A DNA stretch of 64,000 nt from Kitasatospora phosalacinea (GCF_030268885.1 NZ_BSSA01000021.1:62001-126000); one strand, 5' to 3'. Counted from the stretch's first letter, positions 46,230 through 55,567 are shown. The notes: generated by a model from the sequence alone, not told the origin. Numbers and translations are program-made.

Positions 46230-46742
46230 CTATAGCCCGGTCTCCGCGACCCGCAGGATCCGCTCGACTCCCTCCCGGTAGCTCGTGACCCGGAACTCGG
46301 GGAAGCGGGCCGCGAACTTCGAGCTGGCGAAGACGTTGTCGGCGCGGTAGCGGACGAGCAGCTCGTACATCTCGTCGAGCGGCTCGACGAAGCGGCGCCC
46401 GAGGCGGAAGGCGAGCATCGGCAGCACCGTGTAGCCGATGCTGCGGCCGGTGACCTCGCCGGCGATCCCGATGAGCTGGGCTTAGGACTGCCGGTCCGGG
46501 TCGACGGGCAGGTGCCACGTCTGGCCGTAGGCGTCCGGCGTGTTGCCGAGCAGGGCGAGGGCGCGGCTCGCGTCGGGGGTCCAGATCAGGGAGCGCTCGG
46601 CACGGGCGTCGATCGGGACGAACGGCCGCTTGCCCGCCTTGATCCGGTCGAACACCAGCGAGTTCGTGTAGCTCTTCGTCCGGCCGGGCCCGTAGAACTC
46701 GGGCGCGCGGCCGATCAGGGCTTCGACCCGCCCGGCCTGCAC
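46230..46742 (-). pseudogene. Remnant of an NAD-dependent epimerase/oxidoreductase with an internal stop
   Basis: One reading frame carries the middle and end of an atypical SDR (AGRVEALIGRAPEFYGPGRTKSY, AERSLIWTPDASRALALLGNTPDAYGQTWHLPVDPDRQS, then AQLIGIAGEVTGRSIGYTVLPMLAFRLGR to the natural end VERILRVAETGL). It is interrupted by TAA at 46482-46484. The stop stands where relatives have a Tyr codon in a T-Y-A-x-L context, so a single base change is likely. The N-terminal nucleotide-binding half is missing; at about 46743 the frame joins a different gene fragment. Confidence 0.85.
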
Positions 46743-46884
46743 GAAGGAAGAAGAAGAAGTGGAGGTCCGAGCCGCAGATACCGGCGAAGGCGTTGCGCAG
46801 CTTCACCTGCCCCGGGCCGGGAACGGCCTCCGGCGCCTCCTCGACCCGGAGGTCCTCCTTGCCGTAGAACCGCGCTGCCTTCAT
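46743..46884 (-). pseudogene. N-terminal fragment of a zinc-dependent alcohol/butanediol dehydrogenase
   Basis: MKAARFYGKEDLRVEEAPEA and then GQVKLRNAFAGICGSDLH is the start of a medium-chain Zn-dehydrogenase (2,3-butanediol dehydrogenase type, with the zinc Cys in GICGSDLH). It has AAGGAG before the ATG at 46884. After about 42 residues it breaks at a CTTCTTCTTCTTCC tract and runs out of frame into the epimerase remnant. The junction looks like a deletion or recombination between two unrelated genes. Confidence 0.85.
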
Positions 46885-47288
46885 CCCCTGCTCCTTCTCC
46901 GGGGCCCCGGTCCCACCGGGCACCCATGACACGAACCGCCTGGCGCGAAAGCCGCTCCGAGAACGACGGCGGGCGGTTCCGCCCTGTCGCCGTGTTCCTC
47001 CGTCGGCTCGCGGCCCTGGCGTCCGCCCCACCCTCGGCCCGCCCCCGGCACCGCGGGCCACCGCCGGACACGGCGGAATCCAAGGAGCCGACCTGCCGTT
47101 CGCGCGCCCGCCGGGCAGGGGCGGCTGCCGAAGCGCGGTCGCCCGACGGAGACGGGGTTGCGCTCGGCCGAGCGGGGGGTGGTCGCGCTTCAAGGGACCC
47201 GACGACCCGCTGACGCCCGATCAGCTGCTTCCGTCGGTCCGTCTCCGCCGTGGACACAGGCCGAGCGGGTTCGGTGCGGTACGCCTTC
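46885..47288. other. About 400 bases without a supported gene
   Basis: Lies between the broken dehydrogenase start and a small membrane protein. Open frames exist on both strands but have Arg/Pro-rich translations typical of high-GC non-coding frames. It may hold decayed sequence from the same rearrangement. Confidence 0.5.
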
Positions 47289-47477
47289 TCAGCGCGGGGG
47301 CTGGTCCTCGCGGAGGGCGAGGCCGTTGCGGATGCCTCGGATGACGGCTCCGGTGATGACGACGGGGATGCCGATCCAGACGGCCGCGGTGGAGGGGACG
47401 CCGAGGACGACGAGGACGACGACGAGCGTCAGGGCACCGAAGGTGAGCAGGGTGGCGAAGAGCAGGTTGCGTGTCAT
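47289..47477 (-). CDS. Small two-helix membrane protein, 62 aa
   Basis: MTRNLLFATLLTFGALTLVVVLVVLGVPSTAAVWIG, then a second hydrophobic stretch IPVVITGAVIRGIRNGLALREDQPPR: two membrane helices with a basic tail. No ribosome site is visible before the ATG. Hydrophobic codon pattern and clean membrane topology favour a real gene; I recognise no family. Confidence 0.5.
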   Translation of the reverse strand: MTRNLLFATLLTFGALTLVVVLVVLGVPSTAAVWIGIPVVITGAVIRGIRNGLALREDQPPR

Positions 47478-47531
47478 GGGGAGAACCGTACGAGCGCGGA
47501 AGTGGCACCGGCCAACGGCTTTTCCGGAGGG

Positions 47532-47579
47532 CAGCGCCCGCGGCCCGTGACCTTCGAGGTCACGGGCCGCGGGGCGCTG
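47532..47579 (-). terminator. Hairpin terminator after the NAD(P)-binding oxidoreductase
   Basis: Inverted repeat centred on CGTGACCTTCGAGGTCACG with long flanking GC arms and one bulge, immediately after the stop at 47581. Confidence 0.8.
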
Positions 47580-47580
47580 G

Positions 47581-48225
47581 TCAGCCGACCGCGATGACCT
47601 CGCGGTGGTGGTCGTCCCGGGTGGCGACGTCCACCAGGGCGACGGCCAGGTCGGCGTAGGAGAAGGCGGGGGCGCCCTCCTCGGTCGGCAGTACGCCGGG
47701 GCCGCCGACGCGGTAGCTGCCGGTGCGTTCGGCGTCGGCGTCCAGGACGGTGGGCGGCGGGGTCACGACGACCCAGTCCAGTGCGCTGGCGCGGTAGACG
47801 TCGTTCTCCACCGAGTGGCCGATCGAGAACTGCCGGTACTCCTCCGGGAATCCGGGCGAGTCGTGCACGGCCACCCCCGGGGCCGCCTCCAGGGCGGTGC
47901 CCACGCCGACCGCGACCAGGCGGCTGACGCCGGCCTCGGTCAGGCCCGCGACCAGGGCCCGGGAGACCTCGCCGTAGAAGTCGGCCGGGGCCACGTCGGC
48001 CCGGAACACCGTGGAGATCACGGCGTCGTGGCCGGCGGCGACGGCCGCGACGCTCCCCGCCTCGGTGACGTCGCCCTCGACGAGGGTCACGCCCTCGGCC
48101 GCGAGCTGCCGGTGCTTCGCCGCGTCCCGCACCACGGCGGTCACCCGGTGCCCGCGGGTGACGGCCTCGGCGACGGCACGGCGTCCGGCGTTGCCGCCCG
48201 CGCCGAACACAACGATCCTGCTCAT
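47581..48225 (-). CDS. NAD(P)-binding atypical SDR (NmrA/BlvRB-like)
   Basis: 214-residue protein beginning MSRIVVFGAGGNAGRRAVAEAVTRGHRVTAVVRD, with the GxxGxxG motif of atypical short-chain reductases, SVENDVYRASALDWVVVTPPP in the middle and SYADLAVALVDVATRDDHHREVIAVG at the end. It lacks an obvious YxxxK. It probably reduces a flavin, quinone or aldehyde-type compound. The HxlR regulator lies 156 bases upstream on the same strand. GGAGGGAAG precedes the ATG. Such pairs usually respond to electrophiles; that is inference. Confidence 0.9.
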   Translation of the reverse strand: MSRIVVFGAGGNAGRRAVAEAVTRGHRVTAVVRDAAKHRQLAAEGVTLVEGDVTEAGSVAAVAAGHDAVISTVFRADVAPADFYGEVSRALVAGLTEAGVSRLVAVGVGTALEAAPGVAVHDSPGFPEEYRQFSIGHSVENDVYRASALDWVVVTPPPTVLDADAERTGSYRVGGPGVLPTEEGAPAFSYADLAVALVDVATRDDHHREVIAVG

Positions 48226-48381
48226 GGAACTGCTTCCCTCCGTAGCGCTCCGCCGGTTCCCCGGCCCGCTCCGCGAAGCTATCCGCCGACCCCTCGGTTA
48301 CCGCAACGATAGGAAGGGGGCCTGCGGAGGACCCGGGCCGCGGAGGCGTACGGGGGCGGGGCCCCGGCGCTGCCCGGCGGG

Positions 48382-48747
48382 TCAGGAGGCGTTGTCGTAG
48401 GCCTCGCGGGCGTCGATCAGTTCGGGCAGGTGCCGGTCGGCCCAGGCGCACCAGGCCGCCATGGGGTCCAGCAACGAGCGCCCCAGCTCGGTCAGTTCGT
48501 ACTCGACGCGCGGCGGCACCCCCGGGTAGGAGGTGCGGGTGACGAGCCCGTCCCGCTCCATGGCGCGCAGGGACTCGGAGAGGACCTTGGGCGTGATGCC
48601 CCGGAGCGGGACCTGGAGTTCCGAGAAGCGGCGCTTGCCGGTCTTCAGGCAGGTGATGATCTTCGGGGCCCACTTGTTGTTCATGCGCATGGGCAGCACC
48701 TGCACCTGGCAGGAGGAGAACATGTCGGCGTCAAGCGGATCGCTCAT
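48382..48747 (-). CDS. HxlR-family transcriptional regulator
   Basis: 121-residue winged-helix regulator: NNKWAPKIITCLKTGKRRFSELQVPLRGITPKVLSESLRAMERDGLVTRTSYPGVPPRVEYELTELGRSL is the HxlR domain. CQVQVLPMRM near residue 15 supplies a cysteine where redox-sensing HxlR proteins have theirs. The ATG at 48747 has GGAAG upstream; the longer frame has none. It probably controls the following reductase gene in response to aldehyde or oxidative stress. Confidence 0.92.
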   Translation of the reverse strand: MSDPLDADMFSSCQVQVLPMRMNNKWAPKIITCLKTGKRRFSELQVPLRGITPKVLSESLRAMERDGLVTRTSYPGVPPRVEYELTELGRSLLDPMAAWCAWADRHLPELIDAREAYDNAS

Positions 48748-48809
48748 GCTTCCGGATTGTAGTGGCGACGCCTCCGCCCCAACTCCCTTGCGGGGCAGGG
48801 AGGTCGGGT

Positions 48810-49517
48810 TCACCGCTCCCCCGGGCCGCCCGCCGTGACCAGGCCGGACTCGTAGGCGGCGATCACGGCCTGGGCCCGGTCGCGGACGTCGAGCTTGGCG
48901 AAGAGCGAGGTGATGTGGTTCTTGACGGTGGAACGGCTGAGGTCGAGGGCCGCCGCGATGGCGTCGTTGTCGAGGCCGGTGGCGATCAGGCGCCAGACCT
49001 CGGTCTCCCGGGGGGTCAGCTCGGCCGCGGCGGGTCGCGGCGGGGCCGGGGCGGCCGGGCCCGGGGTGCGGACGTAGGTGGAGATCAGGCGGGTCAGCAG
49101 GCGCGGGGCGACCACCGCCTCGCCGGTGCGGACGGTGCGGATCGCCGCGGCGAGCTCCTCCGGCGAGACGTCCTTGGGGAGGAAGCCGCAGGCGCCGGCC
49201 CGGAGCGCGGCGACCACGTACTCGTCGAGGTCGAAGGTGCTGAGCGCGAGGACCCGGCAGTCGGGGAGGGTGCGGGCGAGTTCGCGGGTGGCTTCGACGC
49301 CGTCGAGGACGGGCATCCGGATGTCCATCACCACCACGTCGGGGCGCAGCCGGTGGGCGAGCTCGACGGCGGCGGCGCCGTTCTCGGCCTCGCCGACGAC
49401 GGTGAAGGCGGGGTCGGGCGAGAGGATCAGGCAGAGCCCGCGGCGCACCAGGGGCTGGTCGTCGGCGACCAGGATGCGGACGGGGGCCGTCGGGGTCGTC
49501 GGAGTCGTCGGGTTCAC
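48810..49517 (-). CDS. NarL/FixJ-type response regulator
   Basis: 235-residue regulator. The receiver domain VRILVADDQPLVRRGLCLIL has its phosphoacceptor Asp in DVVVMDIRMPVLDG and Lys in GFLPKDVSPEEL. The C-terminal LuxR helix-turn-helix reads ELTPRETEVWRLIATGLDNDAIAAALDLSRSTVKNHITSLFAKLDV. Its GTG overlaps the kinase stop by four bases, so the pair is coupled. The divergent MmpL transporter is the obvious candidate target. Confidence 0.95.
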   Translation of the reverse strand: MNPTTPTTPTAPVRILVADDQPLVRRGLCLILSPDPAFTVVGEAENGAAAVELAHRLRPDVVVMDIRMPVLDGVEATRELARTLPDCRVLALSTFDLDEYVVAALRAGACGFLPKDVSPEELAAAIRTVRTGEAVVAPRLLTRLISTYVRTPGPAAPAPPRPAAAELTPRETEVWRLIATGLDNDAIAAALDLSRSTVKNHITSLFAKLDVRDRAQAVIAAYESGLVTAGGPGER

Positions 49518-50821
49518 CGGGGGGCCTTGGCGAAGGGAGGGGCGGATTCGAGGAGTCGGGAGAGGGCGGTGGTGGATTCGAGCACCAGGAGCGGGGGTTC
49601 GGAGGGAGGAGTGGTCGGTTCGGCCGCGGGGAGCGGGAGTTCGGAGGGCGCGGCGGCGCATTCCCCGTCGGGGAGCGGGAGTTCGGCGTGGACGGCGAAG
49701 CCGCCGTCGGGGTGGGGGGCGGCGGTGAGGGTGCCGCCGTGGAGGGCGGCGCGTTCGTGCATGCCGACCAGGCCGTGGCCGCCGCGTTCGGCCGGGGGGC
49801 GGGTCGGGGCGGGGGCGGGGCCGTCGTTGCGGACGTGGACGGTGAGCAGGTCGGGGCGGTAGGTGAGGTGGACGGTGGCGCGGACCGGGCCGGCGTGCTT
49901 GCGGGCGTTGGTCAGGGCCTCCTGGACGATCCGGAACACCGTCAGGTCGAGGGCGGGCGGCAGCGGGCGGGCCTCGCCGCGCACGGTGAGGTCGGCGGGC
50001 AGGCCGGCCCGGCGGGAGTCCTCCAGCAGGCGGGGCAGGTCGGCGGTGCCGGGCTGCGGGGCGGGCGGGGCGGTGTCGGGTTCGTCGCCCGCCCGCAGGA
50101 CGTCGAGGAGCTGGCGCATCTCGCGCAGCGCGAGGCGGCCGGAGGACTCCAGGGTGACCAGGGCGTCCCGGACCACCTCGGGGTCGGCGAGGTTGGCGCG
50201 GGCGCCGCCGGCCATCAGCTGCATGGTGGTGATGTGGTGGGCGACGATGTCGTGCAGCTCCCGGGCGATCCGGCGGCGCTCCTCGGCCACCGCGCGGTCG
50301 GCGAGCAGCTGCCGGTTGGCCGACACCTCACGCTGCCAGCGGGCGACCGCGAGACCGGCGGCGGCGACCAGCAGTGCGGAGCACAGCCCGGACAGGGCCT
50401 CGATCCAGGACGGCGCCCGGAGGTGGCTCTGGGCGAGGACGGTGACCAGCGCGGTGACCGGCACGGCCGCGGCGGCCACGGCGGGGCCGCTCGTCCGGGC
50501 CACCGAGTACAGCGCGACCGTCAGGGCCACCCCGAAGTGCGGCGCCCCGGGGCCGCACAGGTCGGCGGCGGCGCTCAGCACCAGCACCGCGGCGAGCGCC
50601 GGCACCGGGCGGCTGCGCCGGAACAGCAGCGGCAGGGCGGCCAGCAGGACGAACAGGAACGCGGGCAGGCCCGGCCCCCGTCCGCCGTCCAGCCCCCCGA
50701 AGAGCAGGTTGCCGAGCGCGTCGAACAGGCCCGCCACCACGGCCACCAGGGCGTCGGCGTGGCTCCACGGCGCGCCGTCCGACGGCGCCGCGGTGCCCGG
50801 CTGCTGCTGCGGTCGTCCCAT
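49514..50821 (-). CDS. Two-component sensor histidine kinase (HisKA_3 family)
   Basis: 435-residue membrane kinase. Several membrane helices occupy residues about 25-165. The dimerisation/phosphoacceptor motif is RRRIARELHDIVAHHITTMQL and the ATPase N box is VFRIVQEALTNARKHAG, with a glycine-rich GGHGLVGMHERAALHGGTL. About 45 extra residues at the C-terminus are Pro/Ser/Leu-rich and not part of the catalytic domain. ATG at 50821 (MGRPQQQPG) with GGGGGA upstream. The signal is not known. Confidence 0.93.
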   Translation of the reverse strand: MGRPQQQPGTAAPSDGAPWSHADALVAVVAGLFDALGNLLFGGLDGGRGPGLPAFLFVLLAALPLLFRRSRPVPALAAVLVLSAAADLCGPGAPHFGVALTVALYSVARTSGPAVAAAAVPVTALVTVLAQSHLRAPSWIEALSGLCSALLVAAAGLAVARWQREVSANRQLLADRAVAEERRRIARELHDIVAHHITTMQLMAGGARANLADPEVVRDALVTLESSGRLALREMRQLLDVLRAGDEPDTAPPAPQPGTADLPRLLEDSRRAGLPADLTVRGEARPLPPALDLTVFRIVQEALTNARKHAGPVRATVHLTYRPDLLTVHVRNDGPAPAPTRPPAERGGHGLVGMHERAALHGGTLTAAPHPDGGFAVHAELPLPDGECAAAPSELPLPAAEPTTPPSEPPLLVLESTTALSRLLESAPPFAKAPR

Positions 50822-51083
50822 GCCGTCCCCCGTGTCCCGCTTCGGGCCGCGCCGCCACTGACCAGACCCGATGTCCTCATTCTGGCACCGGTCGGGCGGG
50901 ACGGACGTCGTCTCCCGGGGCGAGCGGCCCTGGGACCAGGCTCCCAGCCGCGGGGCGGTGGGGGCCCGCGGGCCCCGGTGCGGATCGTTCCCGGCCCCGA
51001 CGCCGCGGGGGTGCCCGGGCTGATGGTCTGTCATCGGGCGGCGACCGCCGTCCGACCAGCAGCCACGCAGCCGGAGGACGACC

Positions 51084-53285
51084 GTGATCCGCGCACTGAC
51101 CGGATTCTCCACCAGACACGCCTGGAAGGTGATCGCCGTGTGGGCGGTGCTCGGGATCGCCCTGTCCGGGCTGTCGCCGGTGCTGTTCGCCCGGGTCACC
51201 GGGAGCAGCACCGGGGACTTCCTGCCCGCGCGCTACGACTCGGCGGCGGCGCTGCGGATCGCCGAGGACCACTTCGGGCTGCGGCCCGACGCCACCACCG
51301 TCACGGTGCTGGTGGCCCGCGCCGACGGCGCCGCGCTGACGGACGCCGACCGGCGGCGGATCGACGCCGAGGCCGCCGGGCTGGCCCGGCAGCGGGTGGT
51401 GGTGCCGCGCCGCGAGGACGACCTGCCGTCCTTCCTGGTGACCGACCGCTCGCAGACGCCGAAGGTGGCGCCCGCGATGGTCGCCCCGGACGGCGGGTTC
51501 GAGCTGCTGGCCGTCGAACTGGCCGGCAACGCCGCCGACGAGGGCGTGCAGGACGTCTACCGGACGTTCCGGGACTCCGCCCGGGAGCGGTTCGCCGCGG
51601 CCGGGATGCGCACCGGCTTCACCGGCGGCCTGGCCGAGGCCGCGGACGGCGCCGACGCGAACCGGACGGCGGCCGCCGTCGGCAGCGCCCTGGTGGTCGG
51701 GCTGATCGTGCTGCTCAACGTGCTGGTGTTCCGCAGCGTCCTGGCCGCCGTGCTGCCGCTGCTCGCGGTCGCCCTGGTCGGCGGCGCGGCGGGCGGTGCG
51801 GTGGCGGGCCTGGCCGAGCTGACCGGCCTGCGGCTGGACGCCTCCACCCCGGGCCTGATCTCGGTGGTGCTGCTCGGCATCGGCGTCGACTACCTGCTGT
51901 TCCTGCTGTTCCGGTACCGCGAGGTGCTGCGGGCCAGGCCGGACGCGCCCGCCCGCGCGGTCGCCGCCGAGGTGTCCGGCCGGGTCGGCACCGCGATCAC
52001 CTCGGCCGCGCTGACCATCGTCGCCGCGTTCGCCACCCTGGGCCTGGCGGGCTTCGGCCAGTTCCGCTCGCTCGGTCCGGCGATCGCCGTCGCCGTGCTG
52101 GTGATGCTGCTGGGCAGCCTGACCCTGATGCCCGCGCTGCTGGCCGCCTGCGGGCGCGGCATGTTCTGGCCCTCGCGCACGCTGCGGCGCGAACCGCGCC
52201 CCGGCGTCGCCGCCCGGCTCGGCGAGCGGGTGGCCCGCCGTCCCGCGGCCGCGCTGCTGGCCTCGGTCGTGCTGCTCGGCGTGCTGGCCGCGGGCCTGGT
52301 CGGCATCCGGATGGACTACGGCCTGGGCGGCTCCTCCGGGACGCCCGCGGCCGCCACCGCCGCCGAGATCTCCCGTTCGCTCCCGGTCGGGGTGTCCGAC
52401 CCGGTCACCGTGTACGCCACCGCCGACGGGGGCGGCGCCGTCGACCCGGCCGCCTTCGCCGGCCTGGCCCGGGCGCTCGGCGAGGTGGCGGGCGTCGGGC
52501 AGGTCGGCGATCCGGTGGGCAGCCCGGACGGCCGGGCCGTCCGGATCGACGTCTACCCCACCGCCGACCCGCAGAGCACGCAGGCCCGGGCCCTGGTGTC
52601 CGGCCCGCTGCGGGCCGCCGTCGCCGCGCACTCCCCCGCCGGGGCGGGCGCCCACGTCGGCGGGACCGCGGCGGTGTACGCCGACGTGGCGGACGCGGTC
52701 GACCGCGACCTGCTGGTGGTGTTCCCGGTCGCGGCCGCGCTGATCGCGCTGATCCTGCTGCTGCTCCTGCGCAGCCTGCTCGCCCCGGTGGCGCTGCTGC
52801 TCTCGGTCGGGCTCGGGTTCGCCGCCACCCTCGGCAGCGCCGCCCTGGTGTTCCAGCACCTGCTGGACCGGCCCGGGGTGGCCTTCACCCTGCCGCTGGT
52901 GCTGTTCCTGTTCGTGGTGGCGCTGGGCACCGACTACAACATCCTGGTCACCGACCGGATCCGCGAGGAGATGCGCCGTCCCGGCCCGGCCCGGGCCGCC
53001 GTGGCCCGCGCCGTGCGGCACACCGCGCCCGCCGTCGCCACCGCCGGGCTGGTGCTGGGCGGCTCGTTCGCCAGCCTGGCCACCACGCCCGGCAGCGAGC
53101 AGATCGCCTTCGCGCTGACGCTCGGGATCCTGCTCTCCGCGCTGTTGCTCTCGCTGGTGGTGGTTCCGGCGGTGGCCGCGCTGCTCGGCCGCTCGCTCTG
53201 GTGGCCGCTGCGGCCGGGTCCGGAGCGGGCGCCCGCGGCGTCGGCCGGAACCGCCGACGTCCCGGCCCGGGAACCGGTCCGGTAG
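51084..53285 (+). CDS. MMPL-family RND transporter
   Basis: 733-residue proton-driven exporter with two similar halves. Each half has a large extracytoplasmic loop and about six helices. The proton-relay regions are LLGIGVDYLLFLLFRYREVL and FLFVVALGTDYNILVTDRIREEM. N-terminal MIRALTGFSTRHAWKVIAVWAVLG is typical. GTG at 51084 with GGAGGA. It is divergent from the sensor kinase, so likely induced by that system. Lipid, pigment or antibiotic export are all possible. Confidence 0.94.
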   Translation: MIRALTGFSTRHAWKVIAVWAVLGIALSGLSPVLFARVTGSSTGDFLPARYDSAAALRIAEDHFGLRPDATTVTVLVARADGAALTDADRRRIDAEAAGLARQRVVVPRREDDLPSFLVTDRSQTPKVAPAMVAPDGGFELLAVELAGNAADEGVQDVYRTFRDSARERFAAAGMRTGFTGGLAEAADGADANRTAAAVGSALVVGLIVLLNVLVFRSVLAAVLPLLAVALVGGAAGGAVAGLAELTGLRLDASTPGLISVVLLGIGVDYLLFLLFRYREVLRARPDAPARAVAAEVSGRVGTAITSAALTIVAAFATLGLAGFGQFRSLGPAIAVAVLVMLLGSLTLMPALLAACGRGMFWPSRTLRREPRPGVAARLGERVARRPAAALLASVVLLGVLAAGLVGIRMDYGLGGSSGTPAAATAAEISRSLPVGVSDPVTVYATADGGGAVDPAAFAGLARALGEVAGVGQVGDPVGSPDGRAVRIDVYPTADPQSTQARALVSGPLRAAVAAHSPAGAGAHVGGTAAVYADVADAVDRDLLVVFPVAAALIALILLLLLRSLLAPVALLLSVGLGFAATLGSAALVFQHLLDRPGVAFTLPLVLFLFVVALGTDYNILVTDRIREEMRRPGPARAAVARAVRHTAPAVATAGLVLGGSFASLATTPGSEQIAFALTLGILLSALLLSLVVVPAVAALLGRSLWWPLRPGPERAPAASAGTADVPAREPVR

Positions 53286-53290
53286 GCGAA

Positions 53291-53330
53291 CCGGGGGCCC
53301 GGACCGCACGGGGTGCGGTCCGGGCCCCGG
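53291..53330. terminator. Bidirectional hairpin terminator
   Basis: Arms CCGGGGGCCCGGACCGCAC and GTGCGGTCCGGGCCCCGG around a 3-base loop, between the convergent transporter and TPR genes. Confidence 0.85.
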
Positions 53331-53341
53331 CCGTTCGCTGG

Positions 53342-55567
53342 TCAGTTGCGCAGTTCGGCGAGGAGGTCGGCCGCTTCGGCGGCGAGTTCGGGGTCCTCGG
53401 CGCCCGCGGCGAGGACGAGGTCGGTGACGGCGGCGAGGAGGAGGCCGGGCTCGGCGGTGGACGAACGGGCCAGGTGGCGAAGGGACTTGGCGCGCTGGAG
53501 GTGGGCGGCGGGGTCGGCGGTCTCGGTGATGACGGCGTCGAGGAGGGTGACGGCCTCGGGGTGGCGGTCGGCGTCGTGGTAGGCGACGGCGAGGTTGAAG
53601 TGGATGCCGGGATCCCGGTCGAGGGCGGCGGCGCGTTCCAGGTCGGCCACTGCGGCGGTCACGTCACCCGACGCATGGGCGAGTTCGCCGCGCAGGGCCC
53701 AGGCGGGGGCGAACTCCGGGTCGGCGGCCAGGGCGGCGGAGCAGGCGGCCGCGGCCCGGTCGGTTTCGCCCTCGGCGGCGAGCAACTGGGCATGAAGGGT
53801 GAGCAGTTGGGGGTGGTCGGGGGCGACGGCGAGGCCGGCTTCGACGTCCTGGCGGGCGGCGTCGGACTCGTCGAGTTCGGCGAGCAGGCTGGCCCGGTTG
53901 AGGCGGGCGTCGACGAACGCCGGGTCGAGTTCGACGACGTACCCGAAGTCGTCCACCGCGCCCTTCAGGTCGCCGAGTTCGGCCCGCACGTCGGCCCGGT
54001 TGTAGTACGCCTCGGGGAACGGCGGGGAGAGCCGGACGGCGGCTTCGAAGTCGGCGAGCGCCTCGTCGAGGCGGCCGGTGCGGCGCAGCACGACGCCGCG
54101 GTCGAAGTGGTACTCGGCGTAGTTGGGGTCGACGGCGATCACGGCGGTGTAGTCGGCGACGGCGTCCTCGTGGCGTCCGAGCCCGGCGTGCACCTGGGCC
54201 CGGTTGTGGACCAGGACGGAGCGGTGCAGGGCGTGTTCGCCGGGGTCGAGGAGGGCGTCGAGGTCGGCGATGCAGGCGTCCAGCAGGGCGAGGGCGGCTT
54301 CGGGGCGGCCCTCGCGGACCTCGATCAGGGCGAGGCCGTTGCGGTTGAAGGCGGTGCGGAAGGCCCGTTCCTTCGGTTCGGGGTGCTGGCTCGCGAGGGC
54401 GATGGCCGTGTTGATCCAGCCGCGGGCGAGCCGGTAGTCACGGTGCTCGCCGGTCAGGAAGCGGGTGTAGAGCATCGCGGTGCCGTACGCGCACTGCAGG
54501 TGGATGTCGGGGTCCGTGCTGGTGGCGCGGGCCTGCTCGTAGTACGGGAGGATCCCGTCGGTGCGTTCCAGTGCGGCCAGGGCGGTGGCCGGCTTGGCGG
54601 TGAACGTCCACCAGTGGACGGGGTGGGTGGTGGGGTCGACCAGGGCGGCGCCGCGCGTCCCGTAGTCCAGGACGGCGTCGTAGAAGCCCAGGTCGCAGCA
54701 GAGGTTGGTGGCCTCCCGCAGCAGGTCGGCGCCGAGGCCGGCCGCGTCGCTGCCCTGTTCGGCGTGCCAGAGCAGGGCGCCGAGGCGCAGCGAGGGCTCG
54801 TCCAGGGCTTCGAGTTCACGGCGCCGGGCGTCGTGCAGGGCGTGGCGCTGCGCGGCGGGGAGTTCGGCGTGGGCGCGGGCCGCCGCCGGGTCGTCGGTGG
54901 TGCCGTCCTCGCGGACGTAGCGGGCGGCCAGGTCGGCGCCGCGCTCGGGGGCGGCTTCGGGCCCTCCGGTGGCGTCGGTGCGGACGCAGTGCGCGGCGAG
55001 GGCGGGGGCGAGCGGTTCGGCGGGGCTGCTCGCGGCGTCCAGCGGGCCGTCGTCGGTGCCGACCACGACGGTCAGCAGGGCCGGGTCCATCCGGCGCAGC
55101 AGGACGGCGAGGAACTCGCCGTCGGTCGGGTCGGCGCGGTGGACGTCCTCGACGACCAGGGTGTGCGGACCCGGGCCGAGGGTGCGGGCGTACGCGGTGA
55201 GGAACTCGACCAGGCCGTGCGCGATCCGCAGGGTGCGCAGCCGCGAGTAGTAGCGGGTGCGCTCCTTCGGGACGGCGAGCGAGGTCAGCGTCTCGCGGGT
55301 GGCCGGGACGACGCCGCGCAGTTCCGGGGTGGTGGTGAGGATCTCCACGTCGTGCCGCCGGACGGCCTCGGGGCAGCGCACCAGGGCGTCCGGCACCAGG
55401 GCGCGCAGCAGCGTGCCGACGGCGGTGTACGGGCCGCGCAGGCGCCGGTCCGCGCTGACGGCGGCCGGGGCGGCGGCCGGCGCGGGGGGCAGTGGCAGTT
55501 CGGCGCGGGCCCGGGTGCGGGCGGCCCGGTGCGGTGCCCGCACCCAGTGGTGGCGGTGGTCGGCCAT
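53342..55567 (-). CDS. AAA-like/TPR protein of the putative RiPP locus
   Basis: 741-residue soluble protein, third gene after the precursor peptide. Residues about 45-180 look like a STAND/AAA segment with a Walker-B-like HTLVVEDVHRADPTDGEFLAVLLRRMD but no Walker A loop, so ATP hydrolysis is doubtful. From about residue 370 to the end there are many tetratricopeptide repeats (AEYHFDRGVVLRRTGRLDEALADFEAAVRLSP, PEAYYNRADVRAELGDLKGAVDDFGYVVELDP and others). A scaffold, peptide-binding or regulatory role is the best guess. AAAGG precedes the ATG; it lies 106 bases after the protease gene. Confidence 0.85.
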   Translation of the reverse strand: MADHRHHWVRAPHRAARTRARAELPLPPAPAAAPAAVSADRRLRGPYTAVGTLLRALVPDALVRCPEAVRRHDVEILTTTPELRGVVPATRETLTSLAVPKERTRYYSRLRTLRIAHGLVEFLTAYARTLGPGPHTLVVEDVHRADPTDGEFLAVLLRRMDPALLTVVVGTDDGPLDAASSPAEPLAPALAAHCVRTDATGGPEAAPERGADLAARYVREDGTTDDPAAARAHAELPAAQRHALHDARRRELEALDEPSLRLGALLWHAEQGSDAAGLGADLLREATNLCCDLGFYDAVLDYGTRGAALVDPTTHPVHWWTFTAKPATALAALERTDGILPYYEQARATSTDPDIHLQCAYGTAMLYTRFLTGEHRDYRLARGWINTAIALASQHPEPKERAFRTAFNRNGLALIEVREGRPEAALALLDACIADLDALLDPGEHALHRSVLVHNRAQVHAGLGRHEDAVADYTAVIAVDPNYAEYHFDRGVVLRRTGRLDEALADFEAAVRLSPPFPEAYYNRADVRAELGDLKGAVDDFGYVVELDPAFVDARLNRASLLAELDESDAARQDVEAGLAVAPDHPQLLTLHAQLLAAEGETDRAAAACSAALAADPEFAPAWALRGELAHASGDVTAAVADLERAAALDRDPGIHFNLAVAYHDADRHPEAVTLLDAVITETADPAAHLQRAKSLRHLARSSTAEPGLLLAAVTDLVLAAGAEDPELAAEAADLLAELRN

